Made by a program: the position numbers and the translations under genes
NCBI GenBank assembly: GCA_941918925.1
Contig: OW799237.1
Span: forward strand, 114,432,515-114,496,514
From: Phyto melanocephala
Taxonomy: Eukaryota; Arthropoda; Insecta; Diptera; Rhinophoridae
DNA: 64,000 nucleotides
Reading direction: 5' to 3'
Part shown: one piece after another, positions 1-12,645 of the stretch
Numbering within the stretch: position 1 is the stretch's first letter
How the letters are laid out: the number at the start of each line of letters is the position of its first letter
Notes under the pieces: generated by a model
Database searches by the model: none
Told to the model about the DNA's origin: nothing
The model's input: the letters and a program-made list of their open reading frames with translations, nothing else

Positions 1-1849
1 ATAAAATAATTTTGAAAAACTAATTAATGTATTTCAATAATTGTAATTGTATAGTGGAAACGATTTACTTTATAAAACAAATAAAAAAATATATAATATT
101 TAAATTTGAAAATTAAAAACAAACAAAAAATTATATACAACACATACATTAATAAATATAGAAATTTTATAAATTAAAAAAAGAACTGCCAATAAAGAAA
201 ATACTAATTCTAAAAATAAAATCATAGTTACAAAAAAGAAAATTTAAAAATAATTAAAAAATTAAATTAAAATATAAAAAAAATAAATGTTACTTAAGAA
301 GTAAAACAAAACGATTTAATATATAAAATATATATATATATGAAAATGAGGCTCGATATTGAGAAGACCAAATAAAACTCAACAGTTTAATTATCTACAA
401 AAAAAATCATTAAAAAACAATAATAATAAAAACAAATTTTTGTCTAAACTATAAATATTTAATAATAAAAACAAATTAAAAATTTTAATTGTTAGGAATA
501 ATATTCAAGGGAAAAAAAACAAACAAAAAATATTGAATACATTTTTTGCAAACTAATAAAGATGTAATTAATTTAATTGTTGCAAATTTATTTCATATTT
601 TTAAGTATTAAAGATTAAAATATAAATTAGTTTTTTTATTATAATTATAAAACAAATAAATGATTTATTTAATCATAGACTTTTATTTATGTTAAAGTTT
701 ACAAAAATTTTCTTTTTATAGTTATCACCAATGAGTGAAAATAATAGTTAAAGAATCGTTTTGTTAAATTTATATTAAAAAATTTGTATTAAGCTAGATT
801 TATTTTTCTTTTAAAAACTTTGCAAGATTATATTTATATTAATTAATTTAACAGTTATTTTAATATAAATATGCAAGATATGAATTTATTTAAATTTTTT
901 CTTAAAAGTTTAAATTAAAACTTAGTAGCAAAAAGGGGTTTCAATGTAATTGTAATAAAAAAAAATATTAAATATTGAAAAAAAACTAAAAAAAAAATAT
1001 TTATTTATTCATTAAATAATAAATATGTTCTGACATATTTTACAAAAGCAACGCAGTTAGTTAGCTTAATAAATCTACTATTAAAATTAATAAAAAAAAA
1101 AGAAAGAAATAATTTATATTAATAAAAATTTTGTTTTGTTAAGATACATTAATTTTTTCTAATTTATTAAAAAACAAAAACTAAATTGAAACTCTCTTGC
1201 TAAATGAAATAAAAAAAAAATCATTTAAAAAAATTAAACATAACCCTGTATTATTTTTTAACAAGGAAATAAGGCCACTAGCCGTTAAATTAGAATTTTT
1301 CTTTTTTTTAATTTTTTATCTACTTAATTTTATATTTTTTGATTTCAAAATAAAATACCAAAATAATGGAAAATAGTTTTTAAATTTTCTTATTATTTTA
1401 CAAAAATTTTTTTATTTTTCTTCAACACCAATGCTGATGTATCTGCGTTTCTCATTTCATGTGTAGCACCAAAAAATAATCATCTAACCCCAAAAATTTT
1501 ATTCGGTTTGGCAGAAAAAAAAATGGAAGAAAGTAAAAAATAAACAAAGTGTTTTGGTACAAGCTGAAATTCTAAATACTGCAACAATTTATATCAGCTA
1601 CAATTGCCCAATTCACAATCTATTTAACAGTTATTCAATTCACAACTCTCCATTTGTTTGTTTTGGTATATTGACCAGTCAGCACAATTTTTGTTGTATT
1701 GATTATTTATTGCATAAATTTTTTAAAAAATTGTTTTATTGCTACAAAAAATTAAGCAAATATTTTTCTTTTCATAACAATTCAAACTTATTTGCATTTT
1801 TACTATGCCGATATTCGAATTTTTAAACATAATAAAAATGTTTAAACAT
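1..1849. other. AT-rich non-coding DNA
   Basis: Very AT-rich with many A and T runs. No gene, RNA or transposon end is recognised. Confidence 0.6.
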
Positions 1850-1852
1850 TAA

Positions 1853-2830
1853 CGGCCGTATGTTAAAAAAATCCCTAATGTAGACTTAAACTAAATATTA
1901 GTTAATAAATATTTTAACCCTAATAAACCTTTGTTAAAAAAACGTATGAGAAAACATCACTCTAACTCACGTATGTTTGAAGGAATTTTTAGTTTTGATA
2001 CTGGCTATACCATTATTTTCTTTTGTAATTTAATAGTTAGCGATACACAAGAACGAATATAAATTAATTTGGGTAGTCGTTCATAACCAGATTTTATTTG
2101 GTTTATCATACAGTAACTTCCTTTTTTTGTATTGGCATTGAACAACTTACTCATTTTTTAATGGGTATATATAATTTGTTCTATATTTATTAAAAAATCA
2201 ATAATTAAGAAGAATTAACAACACTTTTTTGTTAGGGATAAAATAGGTATTTGAATAACGAGTTTTTTTTTATTTGTTTTGATTGTATGTACATCACTAA
2301 AAAGTTTTGTTTACATTTAATAATTTTTTGAGTATTTTGTGAAACTTATAAACAAATTTGTGAAATTTTGATATTTTTTTTTTTAAATTGGTCATCTGGA
2401 ATGGAAAAAGCATCAATACTCGGCTTACAAATTCGTGGACGATAATAATTTGACATTTGAATTAGATATTCTAAATAAAACACAACAATTAATTTTATCT
2501 TTTTCACTAAATTACAATTATTTTTACCAATTCTTCTAATTAAATTATATGTGTCCATTTTCAGTTTTACAACTAACACTATTTTTTTTTGTTTGTATAA
2601 ATTTTTTTTACAAAATTTCACTTGATAAAATGACAATAAACAGAAAGAAAAAATAAAAATCTCACTTTATAGTAGGTTTAAAGAAGGTATATTCCTACTT
2701 TAAAATATTTAAAGTTAATAAAGGTTTAATAAAGGTATGTTAAGCTAATAAAAGTTTTCGCATATAACATTAAGGAATTTTGCTTAACAACGGTTTGTAA
2801 AGCTGCGCTAAGTTTTTTAACATACGGCCG
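1853..2830. mobile_element. Harbinger-like non-autonomous DNA transposon, TAA target duplication
   Basis: Perfect 18-bp terminal inverted repeats (CGGCCGTATGTTAAAAAA at 1853-1870 and its complement at 2813-2830) are flanked by direct TAA at 1850-1852 and 2831-2833. A 3-bp TAA/TTA duplication is characteristic of PIF/Harbinger. On the minus strand near 2360-2450 a short frame reads NYYRPRICKPSIDAFS then IPDDQFKKK, resembling the N-terminal region of HARBI1-type nucleases. The catalytic part is absent, so the 978-bp element is non-autonomous. Confidence 0.7.
2346..2636 (-). pseudogene. possible N-terminal remnant of a Harbinger nuclease
   Basis: A 96-codon minus-strand frame inside the 1853-2830 element. 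Its last third (RPRICKPSIDAFSIPDDQFK) resembles the RPR...F..M.D..F.. segment before the catalytic domain in Harbinger nucleases. No DDE motif follows. The resemblance is short and remembered rather than searched. Confidence 0.3.
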
Positions 2831-2833
2831 TAA

Positions 2834-4644
2834 ATGTTGAAGTTGGTAGACTTGCATCGTGCTGGCAAAAACTAGCCGACCAAATTTCACACAAAAAAAA
2901 ACGTGCTTCTATTCACCATAAATGTTTTGTATGAAGGTTTCTATATTAACAAGATCACAATTGCTAACTAATACAAACACACAATACATTTAAAGAATTC
3001 TAAAAATTATACAAAAAAACGACACGACTTTGTTTATTGTATTATTAAAATTTGGACAACTAAATTAATTTTTTCAGTTATGGAAAAAATCAAAACAATA
3101 TAGAACTTTCTACCTAAATTTCTCCCATTCTCACATAACATAAAATGTGTACGAAAATTTGTACCAGAAACAAACACTTAAAGTCATAAAGTTTTTGTTG
3201 TTTAAAACACAAATATTCAAACATCATTTTAGCTACAGTTTTTGTTAAATGCCAGATAAGCATCACATCAATTTGGTTGTGTAGAAAAAAAAATAAAAAT
3301 GAATTAATTTTAAATTTTAGTTTTTAGCTTAAAGCGCTTATTACTTTTAAATTATAATTAAATACACATAAAAACTAAGTTGCACTGATTTTATCTATAA
3401 AAATTTAAATATTGATATAAAATGCATAAAACATAAAAAACCCTAGTTTTGTTTCCAACATTATAACATATAAATATTGTGTAAATTACTTAGTTTTCAT
3501 CTAGAAATACTTTAATAAAATTACAAAATAATAAAAATTTATTTAATAAAAAAACAGAAAAAAGAATCACATGTAATTTCTATGAAATAAATTATGTATA
3601 AAAAAACAACTATTTGAAATACTAGATAAAAGAAGGTGAAACTGTAAAAACAAATTAAAAAAAACACTTTAAAAAACATTTAAAAATTACAATGAAACTG
3701 AGCGAAAAAAAATAAATTTAAAATAAATTAAATAATTAATATTAAAATTTTGTGTTTTACTGCGAATTTAGGCAAATATATCAAAACATTATTGAGTAAT
3801 TTTTCTCTCGGCAACTCTAAACCTATTGGCGTGAGTGAGAGAGAGAAGAAATAGAAATAAACACTATTTAGTCATTTATCCTTTTCACACTATAAACTCG
3901 GACTTCTGAAAAAAAAATGCATAAAGTCAGTAAGTATCACATTTATATATTTTTTAAACTTTATAAAGCAGTAAGCCTTTACTGAAAAGCAGCAAAGTAA
4001 TGTAAAATAATAACAGTTTACAGGATTGCTCTTAAGCCTTTCAGGGATGCAGGTTGTAATATAAAATAATGATAATAACAAGCATAAATTATTTCTTACA
4101 GAAATATTTCACGTAGATATATTTATTCCTTTTTTAAAAGTTGGTTTATTTTTCTTAAAAATATTGGGATACTTTATATTGCAAGTAATAACACTTGAAA
4201 TTAACGTTGAAAAACTTACAGAACTTTATTAATTTTTAGCAAAGTAAAATTATTATACTTACAGAGTTATTTACTTTTTATTCTACTTATTAATAAACAC
4301 CTTTTTTATAAAACTCCATATAAAATACACACAACGAACTCTGTTAGTATACTATACCACTACTAGCTGTGCTGTTCGACTGCCGTTTAAAATGGAAGTA
4401 TTATCTAATATTGATAATTTGTAACTCTCGCGCACATACGGACTAGTATATTTTGATAATTACCAAAAGCACAGTAACTTTTAAATAAGCAAGTGAGATG
4501 TTAATGTAATTAATATGTAGAAAAAATAACTACAACGTAAAGTATTTATATTTTTTTACTTTTTTTCAGATTATTAAATATACAAAATAGAAACTTTTTG
4601 CTCTAAGTATGGAAAATAATATCACTTAAATAATTCCTGTTTTT
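2834..4644. other. AT-rich non-coding DNA
   Basis: No supported feature. A GA-rich patch near 3830-3850 is the only local compositional change. Confidence 0.6.
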
Positions 4645-5532
4645 ATACCCTTCACACAGTGAAAAAGGGTATATATAGGTTTGTCATTCCGTGTGAAATT
4701 TCTACAATTTTCATTTCCGACCCCATAAAGTATATATTTTCTGAAAGCTTATGAATAGGGGAGTCGATTAAGCTCTGTCAGTCTGTCAGTCTGTCAGTCT
4801 GTCAGTCTGTCCGTCTGTCCGTCTGACCGTCTGTCCGTGTGTATGTTGAAATCAACTTTTTAAAGCCCCCCGACATAGGTTGGACCCGGGTAAGGTATTA
4901 AAATATCAGAAATATTTGGGAGTAGATCGGTATTGAAAATCAGAAACATCGGTACATAAACAACTGAGATATGAGCAAAAACCCACGACCACCTCGATTT
5001 TTATTTCACAAAAACAACATTACAACAACAACATACATACATACAAACGTGTATACTGGTCAGAGAAAACGTGGCATCGAATCCCAGCTGAGCCAAAAAA
5101 ATTTTTTTTTAAATTTTTTTAAAATTTTTTTTTTTAATTTTTTTTATTTTTTTTTTATTTTTTATTTAATAAAAATAATAATATTAATAATATTTTTATT
5201 ATTTTTTTTTAATTTTTTTTTAATTTTTTTTTTTATTTTTTTTTGTTTTATATATATTATATATATAATAATTTTTTTTTTAAATTTTTTTTTTTATTTT
5301 TTTTTTTAAATTTTTTTTTAAATTTTTTTTTAAATTTTTTTTTATTTTTTTGTTTTTTAACCTACATACGTGAATTTATAATTTTACAATGGGATGTTTT
5401 ATATATGTATGTTTTTATATATATGTACATATTTCATATGGGATGAATGGTGACACAAAATACTGTTATTGCATGACTACACGTTGTGAAGGGTATATAA
5501 GATTCGGCACGGCCGAATATAGCGCTCTTACT
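4645..5532 (+). mobile_element. DINE-1/Helentron-like interspersed element, complete copy
   Basis: The copy begins with ATACCCTTCACA (4645-4656), whose complement recurs at 5485-5496. It contains the conserved CGACCCCATAAAGTATAT block at 4719-4736, then a (GTCY)n-type array at about 4775-4842, and ends with the stem-loop ATTCGGC-acg-GCCGAAT (5502-5518) before CTTACTTGTT. These are the features I know for DINE-1/HINE elements: subterminal inverted repeats, a GTCY core and a 3' hairpin. The segment 5095-5350 is almost pure A/T homopolymer blocks, an internal expansion. It encodes no protein; hydrophobic open frames in the T-rich part are artefacts. Confidence 0.7.
4775..4842 (+). repeat. (GTCT/GTCA/GTCC)n microsatellite core
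   Basis: About 17 tetranucleotide steps of GTCA, GTCT and GTCC, the central microsatellite of the surrounding DINE-1-like element. Confidence 0.9.
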
Positions 5533-5544
5533 TGTTAGTTTTAC

Positions 5545-6240
5545 AATGATGGGTTTGTTTCTGATAATTTTTCTGATAAATCTTTCAAAATTTGTAGCAT
5601 TAGCGCTCGATTTTCTGCAACAATGTTAGTCTGGATTTCAAAGATTGTCTCGAACTTGTTCACATATTTTTGTTCCTTCAAATAACCGCAAATTAAATAG
5701 TCGGTGCTGACAAATCTGGCAAACGTGCTGGCTAATTAATTTTCGAATTTTTAAAAAATATTCACTCCTTAAAAATTTGACTTAACAGTGCCATTGCATC
5801 TCGAGCATTGTGGGCGGTGGCTCTTTTCTAGGGAAACAACATCTTAGATCTATTTTTTATCATAAACCGATATTGCTCTCCATTTATGTTTACACCACTT
5901 CTAACTATCTTTAAGAAGCTGTAAGGCTAAATGATATTTTCCGAAGAAATGCAACAATATACTGTACAGGTAATATGGTGCAATTGCCGTTGATGAATGG
6001 TTTTCAAGACTCTAACATTTACAGCTCTGCTTTTTAATGAAACTATTCCTTATCACTCATAAAAAAATTTTCAATAAAGTAATTTCAATTCTGGCCAACT
6101 GTTAAAATTTAATTAAAAAATTTACACGTTGCCGTTAATCAGCGGGTTCGAATTATTGCATCAATTGTACCTTATATGCGAATATCACTTAATATTTTTT
6201 TCAATGCGCCGTAGTGATGTACTACGATGTCATGTTGGTG
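5545..6240 (-). pseudogene. decayed Tc1/mariner-superfamily transposase
   Basis: Minus-strand translation, with stops and frameshifts, still shows blocks co-linear with the better-preserved transposase at 43.6-44.3 kb. ATAHNARDAMALLSQIF (about 5764-5824) corresponds to the QDDATCHTA region. STDYLICGYLKEQKYVNKF (about 5660-5720) corresponds to PLDYFLWGYVKSLVY. The catalytic residues are partly lost. It abuts the DINE-1-like copy on the left. Confidence 0.65.
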
Positions 6241-6282
6241 CTGACATTAAAGCAAGCAACGTATCACTGATTTAGGGGAATA

Positions 6283-6538
6283 TCGATGCCTTACTTCTTC
6301 AACCTCGTATCTTAAAAAATACGGTTTTGACTTTTTCATATCAAACGATTGTTTTATGCTTTAACTAAAAAAGATTAGTATATTATTACTACTAATATAC
6401 ATAAATATAATCAATTCCTTAATAATTGCATTTAAACTTTTAACCAAACACCGAAGTATAAAAAGATGAACCGTTTTTATTTTCTCTCCTGAAAAATTTT
6501 ATTTTTTAAGATACGAGGTTGAGGAAGTAAGGCATCGA
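6283..6538. mobile_element. MITE with about 40-bp terminal inverted repeats and TA duplication
   Basis: TCGATGCCTTACTTC at 6283 continues for about 40 bases (to ATCTTAAAAAATA) and recurs inverted up to 6538 with a single visible mismatch. TA flanks both ends (6281-6282 and 6539-6540). It has no coding capacity. A TA duplication fits a Tc1/mariner-type MITE. It appears nested in the decayed transposon to its left. Confidence 0.75.
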
Positions 6539-6540
6539 TA

Positions 6541-8757
6541 TATTCTAACGCTAAAATGTCAACGATATGTTCTTTGCGCTGGACCAAGAAATAAAATTTA
6601 TTGTTCTTGTTCTTTGTTCAGTTGTCAATATTTCCATTATTTATTCTCCAGATGTCATTTAAATAACTTGAAAAAAATTTAATAAAAAAATATACATGCA
6701 AAATTTTTGGTACATTTGTAAACCTCATGTGGACTTTTGCCCCATCCTCTACTACCAATTTTTGAAACATTTTGATTTGTAAATTCTATCAGGAATACAG
6801 AATAAAGTTAAAAATACAACGAAATTTAAATAAAACAAATTGAATATTTTATATTTGATAAAGGCTCAACTCAAAATAATACCTTTTTTATATATGAAAA
6901 TTAATGATTTATTTTTTTAATATTTTGAATTGACTCAAAATAGTACTAAGAATCACGGAAAGGTCTGTGATTTTTGAGATAAAGGAGAAAACGGAATAGG
7001 GTAAAATGATAATAGTGGATAGATATTAATGACCTTAACTGATTTTGGAACAAAAAATTTTTTTTTCATTTCGAGTTAATACCATTCTGTTTATCAAGTG
7101 CGGTATGTATTAAATTAGGATTCCCACCAAAAGCAAAGCATAAATTTAATATACAAATAATATAATTTATATCGAGCTTCAAATTTTTCACCACAAAACT
7201 TTCTAAGAAAATTCCTAAATATTTTTGTATATGAATTTGCTTTTGTTGAAGCCTATACAAATACACTTTATGGAATCGAAGTTATTTTTTCAATGTGTTA
7301 CAAACAACGTGGCAAGCCTAATATGCTTACCATACATTTCTGCTACTGTGATCAAAAAGTAGACAGAAGACAAGATATAAACAAGAAAATATTCACACCA
7401 GCATGAATTTGCGAGAAAAAAAGCGAGAGTAACCTAAAGAGAAAAAGGTAAACAAAAAATACAAATAAAAAATAATAAAACAGAATAACAAAAGCAAAAC
7501 AACAGAAATTCGAAAACAAAAATTATTCTCATGTTTTTGTAAAGCTCATAACAAATGAATGAGACAACAACAACACCAACTTCAATAAAGCAACAGTAAC
7601 AGCAGAAAGCTAAACAAAACTCTTCTAAGCCATGATTGTATGATATCATACGTTTGTCTAGTGATCCGTTCTTATGGAGGGGTAAAATTTTATAAGCCAA
7701 GCTTTTTAAAAAGCTTCACTTCCAACAACATTTTGTTAATGTATATACAAAGTCGTAAATAGAAGATGCCTCAGTTGTACACTCTACCGTTGCGGCAGTC
7801 GACAAAAATAATTAAACCTGTTAACACTTGTATTTAAGCGGTATAAAAGCGTAAAAAAAAATTTTAAACAAAAATAAATAAAAAAAAGAATTGCAAAAAA
7901 TACTAGTTTATTTGAACATAAAATTTGTTAAAATAAAAAATATATTTATATTTAACCAGTTTCAATTTCAATTTTATAATTACAAAATGTTTACCCAAAG
8001 TGCCTAAGGCGAAAGTGCGAAAAAAAGTAAAAGAAAAATATTAAATAAAAATATAATAAAAGCGTAGTTGTTTTTGACACCAAATTGTATGTATGTGTGC
8101 ATTTTTATATAGAAGAAAAATTTATACACCATTTACCTAAAAATTCTTAAGTCTTGGTAAATTATAAAACTAAAAAGGCATACATGAATGAAAATTTAAA
8201 AAAAAAAAGCTTCAAATAATATTAGTCAAATTATTCTGTCATTTTAATTAACAAAATCTGCAAAAAAATAAATAATTTTACTTAATTGGAAAAAAATTTT
8301 TAATATTAAAAAAATTTTACTTTTCTATTTTGTAAAATTTAACTGCTCTTTAAGAAAAAAAACTAGAAATAAATATTTAAAATATGATTTTTTTTTTTGT
8401 TTAACCATTTTAATTGTAGTTACTGTTAAAATAGAAAATTATTACATGTCAACAATCAATATTGATTTCTGTATAACATGTGCTTTTATAGAAAATAAAT
8501 ACTCAATTTGTAAATACGAAAAAGTAAAAACCTAAGTCGGTATCCACACATGCATATTCAATTTTTGTCACTCCTGAGTTTTTTAAAGGAGAAATGAGAT
8601 GGTCGCATTTCTTTTTGCAATTAAAAATTGCATATACATAATTTCAAAGTAATTTTAAAATAAAAGTTGCATGTGTAAACAAGAACTAGGCAATCGAACA
8701 CTAAATTAAAACAAAAAGGTTCTATTATTGTATTTAATAGTGTTTTTATACTTAATA
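6541..8757. other. non-coding DNA with small candidate elements
   Basis: No gene is supported. An 18-bp perfect palindrome AAGCTTTTTAAAAAGCTT lies at 7699-7716. TCAGTT at 7771-7776 matches an initiator and is followed by a less AT-rich stretch, so an upstream non-coding exon start is conceivable. About 8545-8680 is bounded by ACACATGCA and its complement and may be a small MITE. Confidence 0.4.
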
Positions 8758-9270
8758 CCCTGTTCAGACAGATATTTTTAATTGTTTCAATTTAGTGTTG
8801 ATTGAGCAATTAAAATAACTGTTCACACATACTCAATTTATCTTACTCCATTAGCATTTGATAGCTGCAAAAATACGATGTATTTATACCAAATCAAATA
8901 ATGCCTTCTCTTCAGTGGTTTTCCTGTTCATAAAATATATTTACAATTATATTTATACATATATATACTTATATGTATGTATTTGAATTTATTTAAACAT
9001 TTTTTTTTAAATTTTCATCAAAAATTTTCCATTTCCTTAATTTTTATTTTTTGTATTTTTATTTGTTTGACATTAGAAATGCCACCTATAGAATTTTCTT
9101 CTTACTGAAAATACTTCTCAAGTGTTGTATTTCGAGTATAAATTGCTCAATTCAAAAATAATTTTTGATATGGTAAATTGAGCTCAATATGGTAAATTGA
9201 TATGGTAAATTGAGGCTTTTAATTGCGATAATATTATAAATTGACAATTAAGGCGCGTGTGTGAACATAG
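8758..9270. mobile_element. probable TA-flanked MITE with TTCACACA-type ends
   Basis: The left end CCCTGTTCAGACA and the complement of the right end, CTATGTTCACACA, agree at most positions. Both run on into TTAATTG and TCAATTTA blocks about 25 bases inside. TA lies outside each end (8756-8757 and 9271-9272). A short tandem of ATGGTAAATTGA units lies at about 9168-9213 inside. Confidence 0.5.
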
Positions 9271-12200
9271 TATAAAGTTTAAATACAAAAATGTATATCA
9301 ACGATAAGACAAAACATTTTAACTGGTTTTAGCAAAAAAAAAAAAAAACACTGTTAAAACCTTTTATGATTTAGGTTTGAATAGGTTTTTATTAAATACA
9401 GCCTTATTTTTGATGCACTTAATTCAGTGCTACCCAGTTAAAAAAAATAAAAATTGCTTATAATGTTAAATGGCGCTCAATAAAAAAATAAGTTTAACAA
9501 GTTTAATATTTTAAATCTAAAAACAATATTTATTGCAGTAGCAGCAACAACAAAAAGTTTTACCTTAATTTTAAAATATTCATTTACAAAAATTAAAGTA
9601 ATTTCTATTTTGAAGCTCATTGTAAAAATGTCTTAGTTTATCATACAAAACAATAACAGATGATATACAGTGTAACAACAAAATATTGCAACAAAAATAT
9701 TAAAAGTACGGCTGGAAATACTCTTACTCGCTATTTCTTTTCAACAATCAAAATAAATATATGTTACAGCTGCCAAATTTCAGAGTTGTCACTTGCACAA
9801 AAAATATGATACTAAATTAAAAAAAAAAATAATTTGTTGAGCTTTTCCTTTAACTAAACACTAAATAATTTGACTTAGCTCTAATGTCGTTATAAAATAT
9901 ACTATTTTTTAGTAAATTAAATTGAATAATTAACTGAATTTTCTACTTTTGTTTCAATCATAATGTATTCTTGTAAATTAACTTATTACTTCAACAAATT
10001 AATTATTATCTACTTCACAACAAAAAACTATCTGTAGAAATACATTCCAAATAAACTCAACCAAGGTCAATAAGATTACAAAAAATTCTAATATGTATCT
10101 AACATGCGTTTACTCATCTTCTTAGATAATTACAGCCTAGTGACAGTTTGCTTCATTATGCAATACAATAAGCTTTGCTTTATGCACTTAAAAAGGGAGA
10201 GAGAATACAAAGCATTGGAGTTATTTAAAATTAACCTATTTTGTATGAGCACAGTGTTTAATTAAATACAAAGTTCATGTAAACAAAATCATATTGTTTG
10301 TGAGTTTTTTTTTAACTCATCATAAAGAACGTCTATTGTTTAAAGTGGTTTTAGTTGTTTGTGGTCGCTATAAAAGTTTTATTTTTTTCAGTTTAAAATT
10401 TTTTTGTTATGATATGAACTAGTTTTCTAATTTCTTTCTTTATTTTTCGTAACAAGAAAAACATCATTTTGTATAATTAATGTAATAAACATATATTCTT
10501 TTTTTCCAATTTGTAGTCTTCGTTGCTTAGATGGCTTAACATGATATAATTATTTCCATAGAAAATATTAAAAACTAAAACTCTTTTAGGGTGTAATGTT
10601 AAGGTACCTTTTACATTAGGGTAAATATAACCAATCAAATATATTGATTTTTTCCCTTAAAAACAAAATTTTCTTGATTTAATCAACAACAACGATATTA
10701 ATCTATTGTTATATGTGTTGACGATATTTGGTGTAAGAAAAATCATATAACATTTAATAATTATTTTACAGAAATAGTGTTTACGCTTTTTTAAAAAAAT
10801 ATTTTCCAAATGTGACCGTAGCTATAGGCACATTCATTTACTGATGTTTATGCATTCTTGTTCGTCTTGAGTAAATAACACAAGAATACACTGTTGCACA
10901 AAACGAGAATTATGCTGTCATATAGTGCATTTTCCCATTTTTAGTTGTCTGGATGAAATTTTAACAAATTTGACTTTTCTCTTACAACCTTTTATAGAAA
11001 AAGTATGAATCGTTTAAACTAGAGGATAGCACCACAGGTCGTCAAAGTTGGCAACCTGGAGTTAAAAAAACTCTTCTTTAGTAAACCGATGTAAATGCTT
11101 TTTTTGTTTGTTGTGATTTTCAATCAAATGCAAAGAAAAAGAATTACACTAACAGTGTATATTACACTAACAGGGTATATCTTATTAATTAAAAAAAAAA
11201 ATAGTTTAAGTTTTTTTATAATTTTTCCCCTCTTCATTTCTTTGTTTTTCGACCCATAGTTTCATTTTCATTTAAAAAAATTTTTTTTTGAGTAGTGGGT
11301 TACCTAATTAATATGCAATAAAATGCTTTTTTTGTAGCTTAATAGTTTTGCATTAAAAAATGTTAAGTATTGAAATAAAATTAAACAGATGCAATTTGAA
11401 TAATATTTCCAAAAAAGGATAACCACTATTTTTTATATTGCTTAAAATTTTGTTAATAAACTTACATAACATTGCATTTTTCCCTTAACGAAAAGACCTT
11501 AAGAATTCTGGTATATAAAATTCTAAGATTTTTTCGATGTGCACTCTACTTCCAGCATTGTTCGAGTGTTAGAAATTTAAAAAAAATTTGACTTTTTAAA
11601 GTGCGGAAAAAATTGAACACTGACTTTTAATATTTCTAAGACATTTCTATTATGAATTAAATGGGTTTTATATTCAGTAAGTTTCCAAAGACATGCTACG
11701 AAAAGGCATTTTAAAAAAAAATACAACTTTCAATTAGAACAGTTCTTGTAACAAAGAAAAACATTATAATAATTAATTGCCATAATGGATTTAAAATTTT
11801 TTATAGTGAATTTTATTTCGCTGAATTTATACTTATATTAATTCTGGCGGTTGCCAAGGAGCTGAAAAAATTGACTTTCATTTACAAATATTAGTTCCTA
11901 TATCTCAATAAGTTTTAAGACGTTTTAACTGTTTTTCTTAAAAAATTTTCCGATAGTAAAATTGCAAATTTGATGATCTTATCGAATTCATACAACATAG
12001 CAACTTTTGAGGGGATGTTTAATGTTAAGGCCAATTCGTATATCAGGGATGAAAAATTTGTTATTACATATTAAATATAATAAAATTTGATTAAACATTT
12101 ATTATCAAATAAGTACACTTAAGTTAATTGTTTAATACCGAAGCTAAAATCACATTTTCCTTTTCTGCATTAATAAATAAAATCAAGGCAATTTCAACCA

Positions 12201-12399
12201 AATTTGACAAAAAGTTTCCTCATTAGCTGGGCTGATAATTTCATCTGTGTGAATTCGCCTTGCGACAACCGTTTTAAAATGTTTACGAAAAGTAAACATT
12301 AAATGATAAAACTCAAACAAATGCTTGCTTATTGTGACAAAATATATGATGAAATAAAATAAAAATAACTATTAATTATTTTCGACAACCATATATTTT
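9271..12399. other. AT-rich non-coding DNA
   Basis: No gene is seen. A near-perfect 26-bp palindrome centred on GGTACC lies at 10593-10618, and a short direct duplication (ATTACACTAACAG) at about 11145-11180. Confidence 0.55.
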
Positions 12400-12645
12400 A
12401 CAGTGAATATAATATGACCATTGTGATCATGTCGTAACCATATATCGGGACTTCTAAAAGTTGATTTCAACGAACACCCGGACAGAAGGACATACATACA
12501 TATTAACTATGCACAATTGACTCCCCTTTTCATAAGATATCAGTAAATATGTACCTAATAGGGTCAGTAATAAATATTGTTGTTATTACAAACAGAATGA
12601 CAAAGATAAACAAAAATTCTATGTAGTGTAGGGTATAAAATCTTA
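12400..12645 (-). mobile_element. DINE-1/Helentron-like fragment, inverted
   Basis: Read on the minus strand, the segment has ACCCTACACTACATAG, a CATTCTGTTTGTAAT block, a GACCCTATTAGGTACATA block, AGGGGAGTCAATTG and TTGAAATCAACTTTTA in the same order as the copy at 4645. The GTCY core is reduced to a few units. Confidence 0.6.

Noticed and set aside
4971..5446. Phe/Ile-rich proteins encoded in the T-rich tract
   Set aside because: They are translations of homopolymer blocks within a DINE-like repeat, without any domain or coding composition.
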